This document shows, piece by piece, positions 1 through 6,150 of a stretch of DNA of 7,184 nucleotides (position 1 is the first letter of the stretch; each line of letters begins with the position of its first letter). The stretch is from NCBI GenBank assembly GCA_022712475.1, contig JALAGK010000053.1, positions 1 through 7,184 on the forward strand, in the 5' to 3' direction. A model generated the notes under the pieces. The model made no database searches and was not told where the DNA came from. It was given only the letters and a program-made list of their open reading frames with translations. Both the position numbers and the translations under genes were made by a program. Origin of the DNA: Enterobacteriaceae bacterium. Its GTDB lineage: Bacteria; Pseudomonadota; Gammaproteobacteria; Enterobacterales; Enterobacteriaceae.

Positions 1-774
1 AGTATGCCGTGGTACAGTGGTCCGACACTGCTGGAAATGCTGGAAACCGTTGATATTGTGAGTGACGTGGAAAACCAGCCGCTGCGCTTCCCGGTGCAGT
101 ACGTGAACCGCCCGAACCTGGATTTTCGCGGCTATGCGGGCACAGTGGCTTCTGGCCTGGTGAGCGTGGGCGAGCGGGTAAAAGTGCTGCCCTCAGGCGT
201 GGAATCCACAGTAGCCCGAATTGTGACCTTTGATGGTGATTTACCCGAGGCCGGCGCCGGTGAGGCCGTAACATTGGTGCTCAAAGATGAAATCGATATC
301 AGCCGCGGCGACCTGCTGGTTAGCGCTGATGCCGACGTACCGGCGGTACAGAGCGCCGATGTGAACGTGGTATGGATGACCGAGCAGGCACTACAACCGG
401 GTCAGAGTTATGACATCAAAATAGCGGGCAAGAAAACCCGTGCGCGCGTCGATACCGTCGTGCATCAGGTTGATATCAACACGCTTGAAAAGCGTAGCGC
501 CAATAGCCTGCCGCTAAACGGCATTGGCCTTGTGACGCTGACGTTTGATGAGCCACTGGTGCTCGACCGCTACCAGGATAACCCGGTCACCGGTGGGCTT
601 ATCTTCATTGACCGACTCAGCAATGTGACCGTTGGCGCGGGGCTGGTCGAGGTGGCGAAGGCTCAGAGTCTGAATGTGCCTTCTGAGTACAGTGCTTTTG
701 AGCTGGAACTGAATGCGTTAGTGCGCCGTCATTTCCCGCACTGGAATGCACGTGACCTGCTGGAGAAAAGCTGA
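1..774 (+). CDS. cysN: Sulfate adenylyltransferase subunit 1 (CysN), 3' part
   Basis: GTPase subunit of ATP sulfurylase. With CysD it couples GTP hydrolysis to formation of adenosine 5'-phosphosulfate (APS) from sulfate and ATP, the first step of cytoplasmic sulfate assimilation. The left edge cuts the gene. The frame is open from base 1 and gives 257 residues, matching about the last 54% of the 475-residue E. coli protein, so the ATG at 4 is an internal methionine and not the start. What is visible is the end of the G domain ([11 protein letters not shown]) and the two EF-Tu-like beta-barrel domains ([18 protein letters not shown], then SPGQSYD-like and [10 protein letters not shown] segments), ending in the conserved [15 protein letters not shown]. 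The nucleotide-binding loops lie upstream of the window. The stop TGA (772-774) shares its A with the cysC start. No frameshift or internal stop is seen. Identification is very secure from family resemblance and from the neighbouring cysC. Confidence 0.98.
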   Translation, partial: SMPWYSGPTLLEMLETVDIVSDVENQPLRFPVQYVNRPNLDFRGYAGTVASGLVSVGERVKVLPSGVESTVARIVTFDGDLPEAGAGEAVTLVLKDEIDISRGDLLVSADADVPAVQSADVNVVWMTEQALQPGQSYDIKIAGKKTRARVDTVVHQVDINTLEKRSANSLPLNGIGLVTLTFDEPLVLDRYQDNPVTGGLIFIDRLSNVTVGAGLVEVAKAQSLNVPSEYSAFELELNALVRRHFPHWNARDLLEKS

Positions 775-1379
775 TGGCAGAGCACGACGAAAACGTCGTC
801 TGGCATCCGCACCCGGTCACACGCGAAGGCCGTGAGCAGCTGCACGGCCATCGCGGTGTTGTGTTGTGGTTTACCGGGCTGTCTGGCTCGGGTAAATCCA
901 CCGTTGCCGGGGCGCTGGAAGAGGCGCTGCACGAGGTGGGTGTGAGTACCTATTTGCTTGATGGTGATAACGTGCGCCATGGCCTGTGCCGGGATCTGGG
1001 CTTTAGCGATGACGACCGGCGCGAGAATATCCGCCGCGTGGGCGAAGTGGCAAAGCTGATGGTTGATGCCGGGCTTGTGGTGCTGACCGCGTTTATTTCG
1101 CCGCATCGTGCCGAGCGCCAGATGGTGCGCGAACTGGTGGGCGGGAGGCGCTTCATTGAAGTATTTGTCGATACGCCGCTTGAGGTGTGCGAAGCACGCG
1201 ACCCGAAAGGGCTGTACAAAAAAGCTCGCGCCGGTGAGTTGCGCAATTTCACCGGTATTGATGCTGCTTATGAAAAACCAGAAAAGGCTGAAATTCATCT
1301 CGATGGCGAACAATTAGTAACAAATTTAACCCGCCAATTGTTAGATCTGTTGCGTCAGGACGATATCATCAAATCCTGA
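774..1379 (+). CDS. cysC: Adenylyl-sulfate kinase (APS kinase)
   Basis: Phosphorylates APS with ATP to give PAPS, the sulfonyl donor that is then reduced to sulfite; acts in the cytoplasm right after CysDN. The protein is 201 residues, the same length as E. coli CysC. The Walker A loop is GLSGSGKS at residues 35-42. DGDNVRHGL (63-71) is the APS-binding segment. Ser109, in FISPHRAER, sits at the position of the serine known to be phosphorylated in the E. coli enzyme. [13 protein letters not shown] and NFTGID follow as in the family. The start ATG at 774 overlaps the cysN stop by one base, with GGAG at 762-765 eight bases upstream, so it is translationally coupled. The cysDNC operon is normally driven by CysB from a promoter upstream of cysD, outside this window. 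Long antisense open frames opposite this gene look like shadows. Confidence 0.98.
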   Translation: MAEHDENVVWHPHPVTREGREQLHGHRGVVLWFTGLSGSGKSTVAGALEEALHEVGVSTYLLDGDNVRHGLCRDLGFSDDDRRENIRRVGEVAKLMVDAGLVVLTAFISPHRAERQMVRELVGGRRFIEVFVDTPLEVCEARDPKGLYKKARAGELRNFTGIDAAYEKPEKAEIHLDGEQLVTNLTRQLLDLLRQDDIIKS

Positions 1380-1383
1380 GAGC

Positions 1384-1407
1384 CGGGCCGGGCTACCCGC
1401 TGGCCCG
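1384..1407 (+). other. GC-rich imperfect hairpin between cysC and ygbE
   Basis: The arms CGGGCC (1384-1389) and GGCCCG (1402-1407) are perfect reverse complements. They are extended inward by GGG (1390-1392) and CCC (1396-1398) around a CTA loop, with a three-base GCT bulge on the right arm. It starts five bases after the cysC stop. No T-run follows (the next bases are ACCGATCAG), so it is not a standard intrinsic terminator. It might pause or partly terminate transcription, or protect the 3' end of the cys message. The function is inferred; only the inverted repeat is seen. Confidence 0.55.
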
Positions 1408-1431
1408 ACCGATCAGTTTACAGGACTCGTT

Positions 1432-1755
1432 ATGCGCAACAGCTCTCAGCCTCTGCTCACCCAGGCTGACACATTATCAGACACAGAATATACCGCCTGG
1501 TCATTACCCGGCGGCATTATTGGTTTTGTCTCATGGCTGCTGGCGCTGGGTTTCCCCTTTCTGATGTATGGTTCTAATACCCTGTTTTTCTTTCTCTATA
1601 CCTGGCCTTTTTTTCTGGCGCTGATGCCGGTGGCTGTGGTAGTTGGTGTGGCGCTGCATTCGTTGCTGGCGCGCCGTCTGTTACTGAGCTGCATTGCCAC
1701 GTTATTTGGCGTTGGCTTGATGTTTGGCGTACTTTTTCTGTGGCTGATGAGCTGA
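1432..1755 (+). CDS. ygbE: DUF3561 family inner-membrane protein YgbE
   Basis: Small hydrophobic protein of 107 residues, the same length as E. coli YgbE and closely similar to it (SNTLFFFLYTWPFFLALMPVAVVVG is nearly invariant; the key run spans residues 48-72). No biochemical role is established for this family. The sequence suggests a polar N-terminus (1-23) and three membrane segments at about 24-46, 50-77 and 84-106, hence an integral inner-membrane protein. There is no signal-peptidase site. The start ATG at 1432 has AGGA (1422-1425) six bases upstream. The gene sits 52 bases after cysC, behind a GC-rich hairpin, so it may be read through from the cys operon or be expressed separately. 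A link to sulfate metabolism is suggested only by position. It is followed by a 166-base gap that separates it from ftsB. Confidence 0.92.
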   Translation: MRNSSQPLLTQADTLSDTEYTAWSLPGGIIGFVSWLLALGFPFLMYGSNTLFFFLYTWPFFLALMPVAVVVGVALHSLLARRLLLSCIATLFGVGLMFGVLFLWLMS

Positions 1756-1827
1756 CATACTTCAAAGCGTAACAGTCTATGCCCAATCGTTGCAGCAGGC
1801 GCAGAGCGCGCATCCGGGCCGATTCTG

Positions 1828-1836
1828 TGGTAAATT
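1828..1836 (+). promoter_or_regulatory. Candidate extended -10 promoter for the ftsB operon
   Basis: The 166-base gap 1756-1921 holds no convincing gene. Within it TGG-TAAATT (1828-1836) resembles an extended -10 element (TGn plus a 4/6 match to TATAAT), which would place a start near 1843 and give a leader of about 80 bases before ftsB. The -35 region at the proper distance (1808-1813) is poor. A rival is AATAAT at 1892-1897 (5/6 match) with a weak TAGAGT at 1869-1874, 17 bases upstream. Either reading is tentative. A promoter here is expected because the operon function changes and no gene overlaps the gap. Confidence 0.3.
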
Positions 1837-1921
1837 CTGCCGCACTTCTTGAATATCGCAGAGCCTGATAGAGTCCGATGATGAGTGATGGAATAATGGC
1901 GCCGTTTAATCCGGGGGCAAA

Positions 1922-2233
1922 ATGGGTAAACTAACGCTGCTATTACTGGCTTTATTGGCCTGGCTACAGTATTCACTGTGGTTTGGTAAAAATGGCGTCC
2001 ATGATTACACGCGCGTGCGCGAAGATGTTCAGGCGCAACAAGAAACCAATGCCAAACTCAAATCGCGTAACGATCAGCTCTTTGCCGAAATCGATGACCT
2101 GAATGGCGGGATTGAGGCGATAGAAGAGCGTGCACGCAACGAACTGAGCATGACCAAACCCGGGGAAACGTTTTATCGCCTGGTGCCGGATTCCTCAAAG
2201 CGGAACTGGCGGTCAGGACAAAATAACCAATAA
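1922..2233 (+). CDS. ftsB: Cell division protein FtsB
   Basis: Bitopic inner-membrane protein of the divisome. It forms the FtsQ-FtsB-FtsL complex that recruits and activates the septal peptidoglycan synthase FtsW-FtsI. The protein is 103 residues, as in E. coli. A single membrane segment lies at about residues 4-21, after a very short cytoplasmic N-terminus (MGK). A periplasmic coiled coil follows at about 29-71 ([19 protein letters not shown]), and then the conserved [18 protein letters not shown]. Glu56, in the region tied to control of constriction, and Glu82, Phe84 and Tyr85, in the FtsQ-binding tail of the E. coli protein, are all present. The C-terminal 13 or so residues are the most divergent part. 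The start ATG at 1922 follows GGGGG (1913-1917) by four bases. It heads the run ftsB-ispD-ispF-truD-surE-pcm and is separated from ispD by 20 bases. Confidence 0.97.
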   Translation: MGKLTLLLLALLAWLQYSLWFGKNGVHDYTRVREDVQAQQETNAKLKSRNDQLFAEIDDLNGGIEAIEERARNELSMTKPGETFYRLVPDSSKRNWRSGQNNQ

Positions 2234-2253
2234 CCAGACTCAGGTCCTCACAG

Positions 2254-2964
2254 ATGTCAGAAACCGTCAGGGATGTCATCGCTGTGGTGCCAGCCGCCGG
2301 GATTGGCAGCCGCATGCAGGCACAGTGCCCTAAACAATATCTCACCATTGGTGATAAAACGATTCTTGAGCACACGGTCGTGGCGCTGTTGCGTCATCCG
2401 CGCGTGAAAAAGGTGATTGTGGCTATAAGCCCCGATGACTGTTGGTTTGATACGCTGGCGCTGGCGGCACTCCCGCAGGTGCAAAAAGTCACGGGTGGCG
2501 TACAGCGCGCCGATTCGGTCCTGGCTGGCCTTAACGCTGCAGATAATGCCGGCTGGGTGTTAGTGCACGATGCCGCCAGACCTTGCCTCCACCCTGACGA
2601 TCTTACCCGCCTGCTGGCGGTGTCTGAACGCAGCCGCGTAGGCGGGATCCTGGCAAGCCCGGTGCGTGACACCATGAAGCGCGGTGAGCCTGCTGCCTCA
2701 CGCATTGCCCACACCGTCTCGCGCGATGATTTATGGCATGCGCTCACGCCCCAATTTTTCCCGCTCGAGCTGCTGCGCGACTGCCTTATTCGTGCGCTGG
2801 ATGACGGGGCAACCATTACCGATGAAGCCTCTGCGCTGGAATACTGCGGTTTTCACCCCGAGCTTGTGAGTGGGCGTGCGGACAACATCAAAGTCACGCG
2901 TCCGGAAGACCTTGCGCTGGCGGCCTTTTACCTCACCCGGTTACAACAAACGGAGAATAACTGA
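2254..2964 (+). CDS. ispD: 2-C-methyl-D-erythritol 4-phosphate cytidylyltransferase
   Basis: Third enzyme of the MEP (non-mevalonate) isoprenoid pathway. It joins MEP and CTP to give 4-diphosphocytidyl-2-C-methyl-D-erythritol in the cytoplasm. The protein is 236 residues, the E. coli length. The N-terminal nucleotide-binding motif [10 protein letters not shown] (12-21) is followed by PKQY (26-29). Arg20 and Lys27, the catalytic pair of the family, are present, as are Arg157 and Lys213, which bind the MEP phosphate in E. coli. HDAARPCL (105-112) carries the metal-binding aspartate. The start ATG at 2254 has AGGT (2242-2245) eight bases upstream. The N-terminal seven residues differ from E. coli, which is normal for this family. 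The stop TGA shares one base with the ispF start, so the two consecutive MEP-pathway genes are coupled. Confidence 0.98.
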   Translation: MSETVRDVIAVVPAAGIGSRMQAQCPKQYLTIGDKTILEHTVVALLRHPRVKKVIVAISPDDCWFDTLALAALPQVQKVTGGVQRADSVLAGLNAADNAGWVLVHDAARPCLHPDDLTRLLAVSERSRVGGILASPVRDTMKRGEPAASRIAHTVSRDDLWHALTPQFFPLELLRDCLIRALDDGATITDEASALEYCGFHPELVSGRADNIKVTRPEDLALAAFYLTRLQQTENN

Positions 2965-3443
2965 TGCGTATCGGACATGGTTTCGACGTTCATGCTTTTG
3001 GCGGCGAAGGCCCGATTGTTATCGGTGGCGTACGTGTGCCTTTTGAAAAAGGGCTGCTGGCCCATTCTGACGGTGATGTTGCACTGCATGCTTTGACCGA
3101 CGCTCTGCTGGGCGCTGCAGCATTGGGTGACATCGGTAAGCTGTTCCCGGATACTGACCCGGCATTTAAAGGCGCCGACAGCCGCGCTCTGTTACGTGAG
3201 GCATGGCGCCGTATACAGGAAAAAGGTTATCGACTGGGTAATGTAGACGTCACTATTATCGCTCAGGTGCCGAAAATGGCGCCGCATATACCACAGATGC
3301 GTGTGTTTATTGCCGAAGATCTTGGCTGCCATATGGATGATGTGAACGTGAAAGCGACCACGACCGAGAAGCTTGGTTTTACCGGACGTGGTGAAGGGAT
3401 AGCCGCAGAGGCTGTGGCACTTCTGTTTAAGGCTGATGCATGA
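2964..3443 (+). CDS. ispF: 2-C-methyl-D-erythritol 2,4-cyclodiphosphate synthase
   Basis: Fifth MEP-pathway enzyme. It cyclises 4-diphosphocytidyl-methylerythritol 2-phosphate to the 2,4-cyclodiphosphate with release of CMP. The family works as a trimer with a metal at each active site. The protein is 159 residues, as in E. coli. The zinc ligands Asp8, His10 (in GHGFDVH) and His42 (in HSDGDVALH, 34-42) are all present. The CDP-binding segment ATTTEKLGF (131-139), with Thr133 and Glu135, is intact. The start ATG at 2964 overlaps the ispD stop by one base, with GGAG at 2952-2955 eight bases upstream. Its own stop overlaps the truD start by four bases. The intervening pathway step, IspE, is not encoded here, as is usual in enterobacteria. 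Confidence 0.98.
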   Translation: MRIGHGFDVHAFGGEGPIVIGGVRVPFEKGLLAHSDGDVALHALTDALLGAAALGDIGKLFPDTDPAFKGADSRALLREAWRRIQEKGYRLGNVDVTIIAQVPKMAPHIPQMRVFIAEDLGCHMDDVNVKATTTEKLGFTGRGEGIAAEAVALLFKADA

Positions 3444-4486
3444 TGGACTGGCAAGCGCTGACCTGGCTGCACGGTAAGCCTCAGGCAACTGGCGTGCTGA
3501 AGGCCAATCCGGAAGATTTTGTTGTCATCGAAGATTTGGGATTTGGCCCGGATGGCGACGGTGAACACCTGCTGGTACGCATCCTGAAAAAAGGCTGCAA
3601 TACCCGTTTTGTAGCGGATGCGCTGGCGAAGTTTTTAAAAGTGCACGCCCGTGAAGTCAGCTTTGCCGGGCAGAAAGATAAGCACGCTGTGGCTGAGCAA
3701 TGGTTTTGTGTGCGCCTGCCAGGCAAAGAAATGCCGGATTTAAGCCGCTTTGAGCTCGAAGGTTGCCAGGTACTTGAATATGCGCGACATCGCCGCAAAC
3801 TGCGTCTCGGTGCACTGCGTGGTAACCACTTTACGCTGGTGCTGCGTGAGGTAACAAACCGGGAAGATACTGACGTGCGTCTTGGCACTATTTTGCGCCA
3901 GGGGGTGCCAAATTATTTTGGTCTTCAGCGCTTTGGTATTGGTGGCAGCAACCTGAGTCAGGCGCGCGCCTGGGCGCAGAGCGACAGGCCGGTCCGCGAG
4001 CGCTCAAAGCGTAGCTTCTGGCTCTCTGCCGCACGCAGTGCCTTGTTCAATCAGATTGTCAGCGAGCGTCTTAAAAAACTGGAATTTAATCAGGTTGTTG
4101 ATGGCGATGCGCTACAATTAGCTGGCCGGGGAAGCTGGTTTGTGGCTGACAGCCATGAACTGCCCACGTTGCAACAGCGCGTGGACAGCAATGAGCTGAT
4201 GATTACCGCAGCGCTGCCAGGCAGTGGCGAGTGGGGAACGCAACGTCAGGCGCTGGCGTTTGAACAGCAGACACTCGCGGATGAGCCTGATTTACAGGCG
4301 CTGCTGGTGCGTGAGCGAGTAGAGGCAGCACGGCGCGCCATGCTGCTTTACCCTCAGTCGCTTACGTGGAACTGGTGGGACGATGTCACGCTGGAACTCA
4401 ACTTCTGGCTGCCGGCAGGCAGCTTCGCTACCAGCGTGGTCCGGGAATTAATCAATACAGGTGACTATGCGAATATTGCTGAGTAA
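3440..4486 (+). CDS. truD: tRNA pseudouridine(13) synthase TruD
   Basis: Makes pseudouridine at position 13 of tRNA-Glu. It belongs to the TruD family, which is unrelated in sequence to most other pseudouridine synthases. The protein is 348 residues against 349 in E. coli as I recall it; the one-residue difference is near the C-terminus, where this protein reads INTGDY and E. coli reads INTTGDY. The catalytic aspartate is Asp80 in [10 protein letters not shown]. Other family blocks are NPEDFVV (23-29), [12 protein letters not shown] (54-65), [14 protein letters not shown], and [17 protein letters not shown]. The first of two tandem ATGs (3440) is chosen because AAGG (3429-3432) lies seven bases upstream and this start overlaps the ispF stop as ATGA. 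The second ATG (3443) would remove only one residue. The surE start lies inside the end of this gene. Confidence 0.97.
   Translation: MMDWQALTWLHGKPQATGVLKANPEDFVVIEDLGFGPDGDGEHLLVRILKKGCNTRFVADALAKFLKVHAREVSFAGQKDKHAVAEQWFCVRLPGKEMPDLSRFELEGCQVLEYARHRRKLRLGALRGNHFTLVLREVTNREDTDVRLGTILRQGVPNYFGLQRFGIGGSNLSQARAWAQSDRPVRERSKRSFWLSAARSALFNQIVSERLKKLEFNQVVDGDALQLAGRGSWFVADSHELPTLQQRVDSNELMITAALPGSGEWGTQRQALAFEQQTLADEPDLQALLVRERVEAARRAMLLYPQSLTWNWWDDVTLELNFWLPAGSFATSVVRELINTGDYANIAE
4459..4464 (+). promoter_or_regulatory. Ribosome binding site that sets the surE start
   Basis: AGGTGA, inside the last codons of truD, places its GG five bases before the ATG at 4467. A GTG at 4461, two codons earlier in the same frame, lies within this Shine-Dalgarno sequence itself and has no good site of its own. 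The ATG at 4467 is therefore the likely start, and it gives the 253-residue length known for E. coli SurE. Confidence 0.75.
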
Positions 4487-5228
4487 CGACGATGGAGTTC
4501 ATGCGCCGGGGATTCAGACGTTAGCCAACGCGCTACGTGAATTCGCTGAAGTGCAGGTAGTTGCTCCCGATCGTAACCGCAGTGGTGCGTCAAATTCGCT
4601 GACGTTGGAGTCATCGCTGCGTACGTTTGATTATCCTAACGGCGATATTGCTGTGCAGATGGGTACGCCGACTGACTGTGTGTATCTGGGTGTTAATGCG
4701 CTGATGCGTCCCCGCCCGGATGTGGTGGTGTCTGGCATCAATGCTGGGGCAAATCTTGGCGATGATGTGATTTATTCCGGCACCGTCGCGGCGGCAATGG
4801 AAGGGCGTCATCTGGGATTTCCGGCGCTCGCTGTGTCGCTTGACGGACATGAGCATTACGAAACGGCGGCGGCCGTGACTTGTGCTGTATTGCGTGCGCT
4901 CAGCCGAGAGCCGCTTCGTACAGGGCGTATTTTAAATATCAACGTGCCGGATTTACCGCTTAGTGAAATCAAGGGCTGGCGTGTTACTCGCTGTGGTAGT
5001 CGCCATCCAGCCGACCAGGTCATTGCGCAAAAAGATCCGCGTGGCAATACCATTTACTGGATTGGTCCACCGGGCGAAAAGTACGATGTTGGCCCGGATA
5101 CAGACTTTGCTGCCGTTGAACAGGGGTATGTCTCAATTACACCTTTACAGGTGGATTTGACCGCCTACAGCGCACAGGATGTGGTTAGTACCTGGCTTGA
5201 GAAGGCCGGAATGGAGCTTCAATGGTAA
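4467..5228 (+). CDS. surE: 5'/3'-nucleotidase SurE
   Basis: Metal-dependent phosphatase that removes phosphate from nucleoside 5'- and 3'-monophosphates and can shorten short polyphosphates. It is linked to survival in stationary phase. The protein is 253 residues from the ATG at 4467. The N-terminal block is [15 protein letters not shown], with metal ligands Asp8 and Asp9. Ser39 (NRSGASNS) and Asn92 ([14 protein letters not shown]) complete the known metal site. [11 protein letters not shown] is the next conserved block. One small change stands out: GINAGANLG, where E. coli has GINAGPNLG as I recall it; this alanine need not affect the metal site. The gene overlaps the end of truD by 20 bases and the start of pcm by seven, so co-translation is very likely. 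The surE-pcm pairing is a recurrent stress and repair module next to nlpD and rpoS. Confidence 0.97.
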   Translation: MRILLSNDDGVHAPGIQTLANALREFAEVQVVAPDRNRSGASNSLTLESSLRTFDYPNGDIAVQMGTPTDCVYLGVNALMRPRPDVVVSGINAGANLGDDVIYSGTVAAAMEGRHLGFPALAVSLDGHEHYETAAAVTCAVLRALSREPLRTGRILNINVPDLPLSEIKGWRVTRCGSRHPADQVIAQKDPRGNTIYWIGPPGEKYDVGPDTDFAAVEQGYVSITPLQVDLTAYSAQDVVSTWLEKAGMELQW

Positions 5229-5848
5229 GCAGACGCGTACAAACGCTGCTCGATAAACTCAAAGAGCAGGGTATTCGTGATGAGCGAGTGCTGGACGCGC
5301 TGGCTCGTGTGCCGCGTGAAAAGTTTGTTGATGAGGCGTTTGAACACAAGGCCTGGGAGAATGTGGCGCTGCCGATAGGCTGCGGCCAAACTATCTCTCA
5401 GCCCTACATGGTTGCGCGGATGACCGAATTGCTGGAGCTGAACCACGAATCACGGGTGCTGGAAATTGGCACAGGTTCTGGTTATCAGACGGCGATTCTG
5501 GCGCATCTTGTTCGCCACGTGTGCTCCGTTGAGCGCATTAAAGGGCTACAGTGGCAGGCGCGTCGTCGCCTTAAACAGCTCGACTTACATAATGTTTCAA
5601 CCCGTCACGGCGATGGCTGGCTGGGCTGGCAGGCACGTGCCCCGTTTGACGCTATTATCGTGACGGCAGCACCGCCGGAAATCCCGGCTGCGCTATTGGC
5701 GCAGCTTGATGAGGGCGGCACTCTTATTTTGCCTGTGGGTGATGAGCACCAGTTTCTTAAGCGGGTGCGTCGTCGCGGCGGCGAATATACCGTCGACACT
5801 GTTGAAGCTGTGCGCTTTGTACCCCTTGTTCGGGGGGAACTGGCCTAA
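5222..5848 (+). CDS. pcm: Protein-L-isoaspartate O-methyltransferase
   Basis: Uses S-adenosylmethionine to methylate L-isoaspartyl residues in aged proteins, starting their conversion back to aspartate; a cytoplasmic repair enzyme important in long-term survival. The protein is 208 residues, the E. coli length. The substrate-side block [15 protein letters not shown] (51-65) includes Ser60. The SAM-binding motif I is [12 protein letters not shown] (80-91), and VTAAPPEIP (147-155) is the post-motif block. Residue 54 is Cys, where E. coli has Gln; this position is variable in the family, so I read no functional change into it. The start ATG at 5222 is seven bases inside surE with GGAG at 5213-5216, five bases upstream. 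The gene ends the tightly packed run; a 302-base spacer follows. Confidence 0.98.
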   Translation: MVSRRVQTLLDKLKEQGIRDERVLDALARVPREKFVDEAFEHKAWENVALPIGCGQTISQPYMVARMTELLELNHESRVLEIGTGSGYQTAILAHLVRHVCSVERIKGLQWQARRRLKQLDLHNVSTRHGDGWLGWQARAPFDAIIVTAAPPEIPAALLAQLDEGGTLILPVGDEHQFLKRVRRRGGEYTVDTVEAVRFVPLVRGELA

Positions 5849-5860
5849 GTCCCGGAAATA

Positions 5861-5877
5861 TCCTGTTTTCTTCAGGA
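5861..5877 (+). other. Short hairpin just after pcm
   Basis: TCCTG (5861-5865) and CAGGA (5873-5877) pair around a seven-base pyrimidine loop, TTTTCTT. It starts 13 bases after the pcm stop and abuts the longer stem at 5878. The T-run is in the loop and not after the stem, so terminator action is doubtful. Confidence 0.4.
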
Positions 5878-5910
5878 CGCCAGGGCGCAATGATACTTGC
5901 GTTTATGGCG
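5878..5910 (+). other. Composite stem-loop downstream of pcm
   Basis: The outer arms CGCCA (5878-5882) and TGGCG (5906-5910) and the inner arms CGCAA (5886-5890) and TTGCG (5897-5901) are perfect complements around the loop TGATAC. Between them GGG (5883-5885) can face TTT (5902-5904) as G-U pairs in RNA, leaving a single bulged A at 5905. This allows a stem of about 13 pairs in the transcript. It may stabilise or delimit the 3' end of the pcm message. The pairing is read from the sequence; the role is inferred. Confidence 0.5.
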
Positions 5911-5995
5911 ATGCCCGCGGGCAGGTCAGAGTGTTAACGTTGGCAACGATACCGATGTGCTTTGAGTGGCAGGGACGGTAACGAGGGAATCTGTG

Positions 5996-6009
5996 GTCGG
6001 CCTGCCGAC
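5996..6009. repeat. Perfect inverted repeat GTCGGC-CT-GCCGAC
   Basis: Six-base arms flank a two-base centre, which in RNA would be a five-pair stem with a CCTG tetraloop. It could be a dyad operator or one arm of a structured nlpD leader. No known factor's consensus is recognised here. Confidence 0.4.
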
Positions 6010-6141
6010 GAAGGATGCATCTGCACAAGCAGAATCAGGTGGGTATGACTGCCGCCCTGTAAGGGGGAGCCAGGGATGGACCAGGTTGCGCCGTTAGCGT
6101 GTCTGTGGCCAAAGCAAGAAGGTAAATCAGTATTCATTCCT

Positions 6142-6147
6142 GGGGGA
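6142..6147 (+). promoter_or_regulatory. Ribosome binding site of nlpD
   Basis: GGGGGA lies three bases before the ATG at 6151, in a CTGGGGGAT context I remember as conserved before E. coli nlpD. It supports 6151 over an in-frame ATG at 6076, which has its own purine-rich site, GGGGGAG (6063-6069), six bases upstream. Confidence 0.6.
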
Positions 6148-6150
6148 TCA

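Larger units (their letters stand above)
5849..6150 (+). other. pcm-nlpD spacer, 302 bases, no convincing gene, rich in short inverted repeats
   Basis: No convincing coding region on either strand. Several short inverted repeats are present: TCCTG/CAGGA (5861-5877), a longer stem at 5878-5910, the palindrome GCCCGCGGGC (5913-5922), CGTTG/CAACG (5938-5948), GTCGGC/GCCGAC (5996-6009), TCTGC/GCAGA (6020-6033) and CCCT/AGGG (6055-6065). None is followed by a clear T-tract, so no confident intrinsic terminator can be called. I found no good sigma-70 -35/-10 pair, although E. coli is known to have nlpD promoters in this gap. The spacer is about twice the length I remember for E. coli, and only the last dozen or so bases before nlpD look familiar. 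Confidence 0.7.

Noticed and set aside
4..6. ATG at 4 as a true cysN start
   Set aside because: The frame is open through base 1, and the residues match the middle of CysN, so the gene continues beyond the left edge.
729..1313. 194-codon minus-strand open frame opposite cysC
   Set aside because: It lies almost wholly opposite the well-matched cysC gene, has no recognisable domain, and is best explained by the codon pattern of the sense gene.
4461..4469. GTG at 4461 as the surE start
   Set aside because: It lies within the Shine-Dalgarno sequence AGGTGA. The ATG at 4467 has correct spacing and gives the usual 253-residue SurE.
5878..5910. Intrinsic terminator of the ftsB-pcm operon
   Set aside because: A stem is present, but the T residues are part of its right arm and no T-tract follows, so a terminator call is not supported.
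6044..6049. TATGAC as a -10 box for nlpD
   Set aside because: There is no acceptable -35 at 16-18 bases (6021-6026 is CTGCAC) and no correctly spaced TGn extension.
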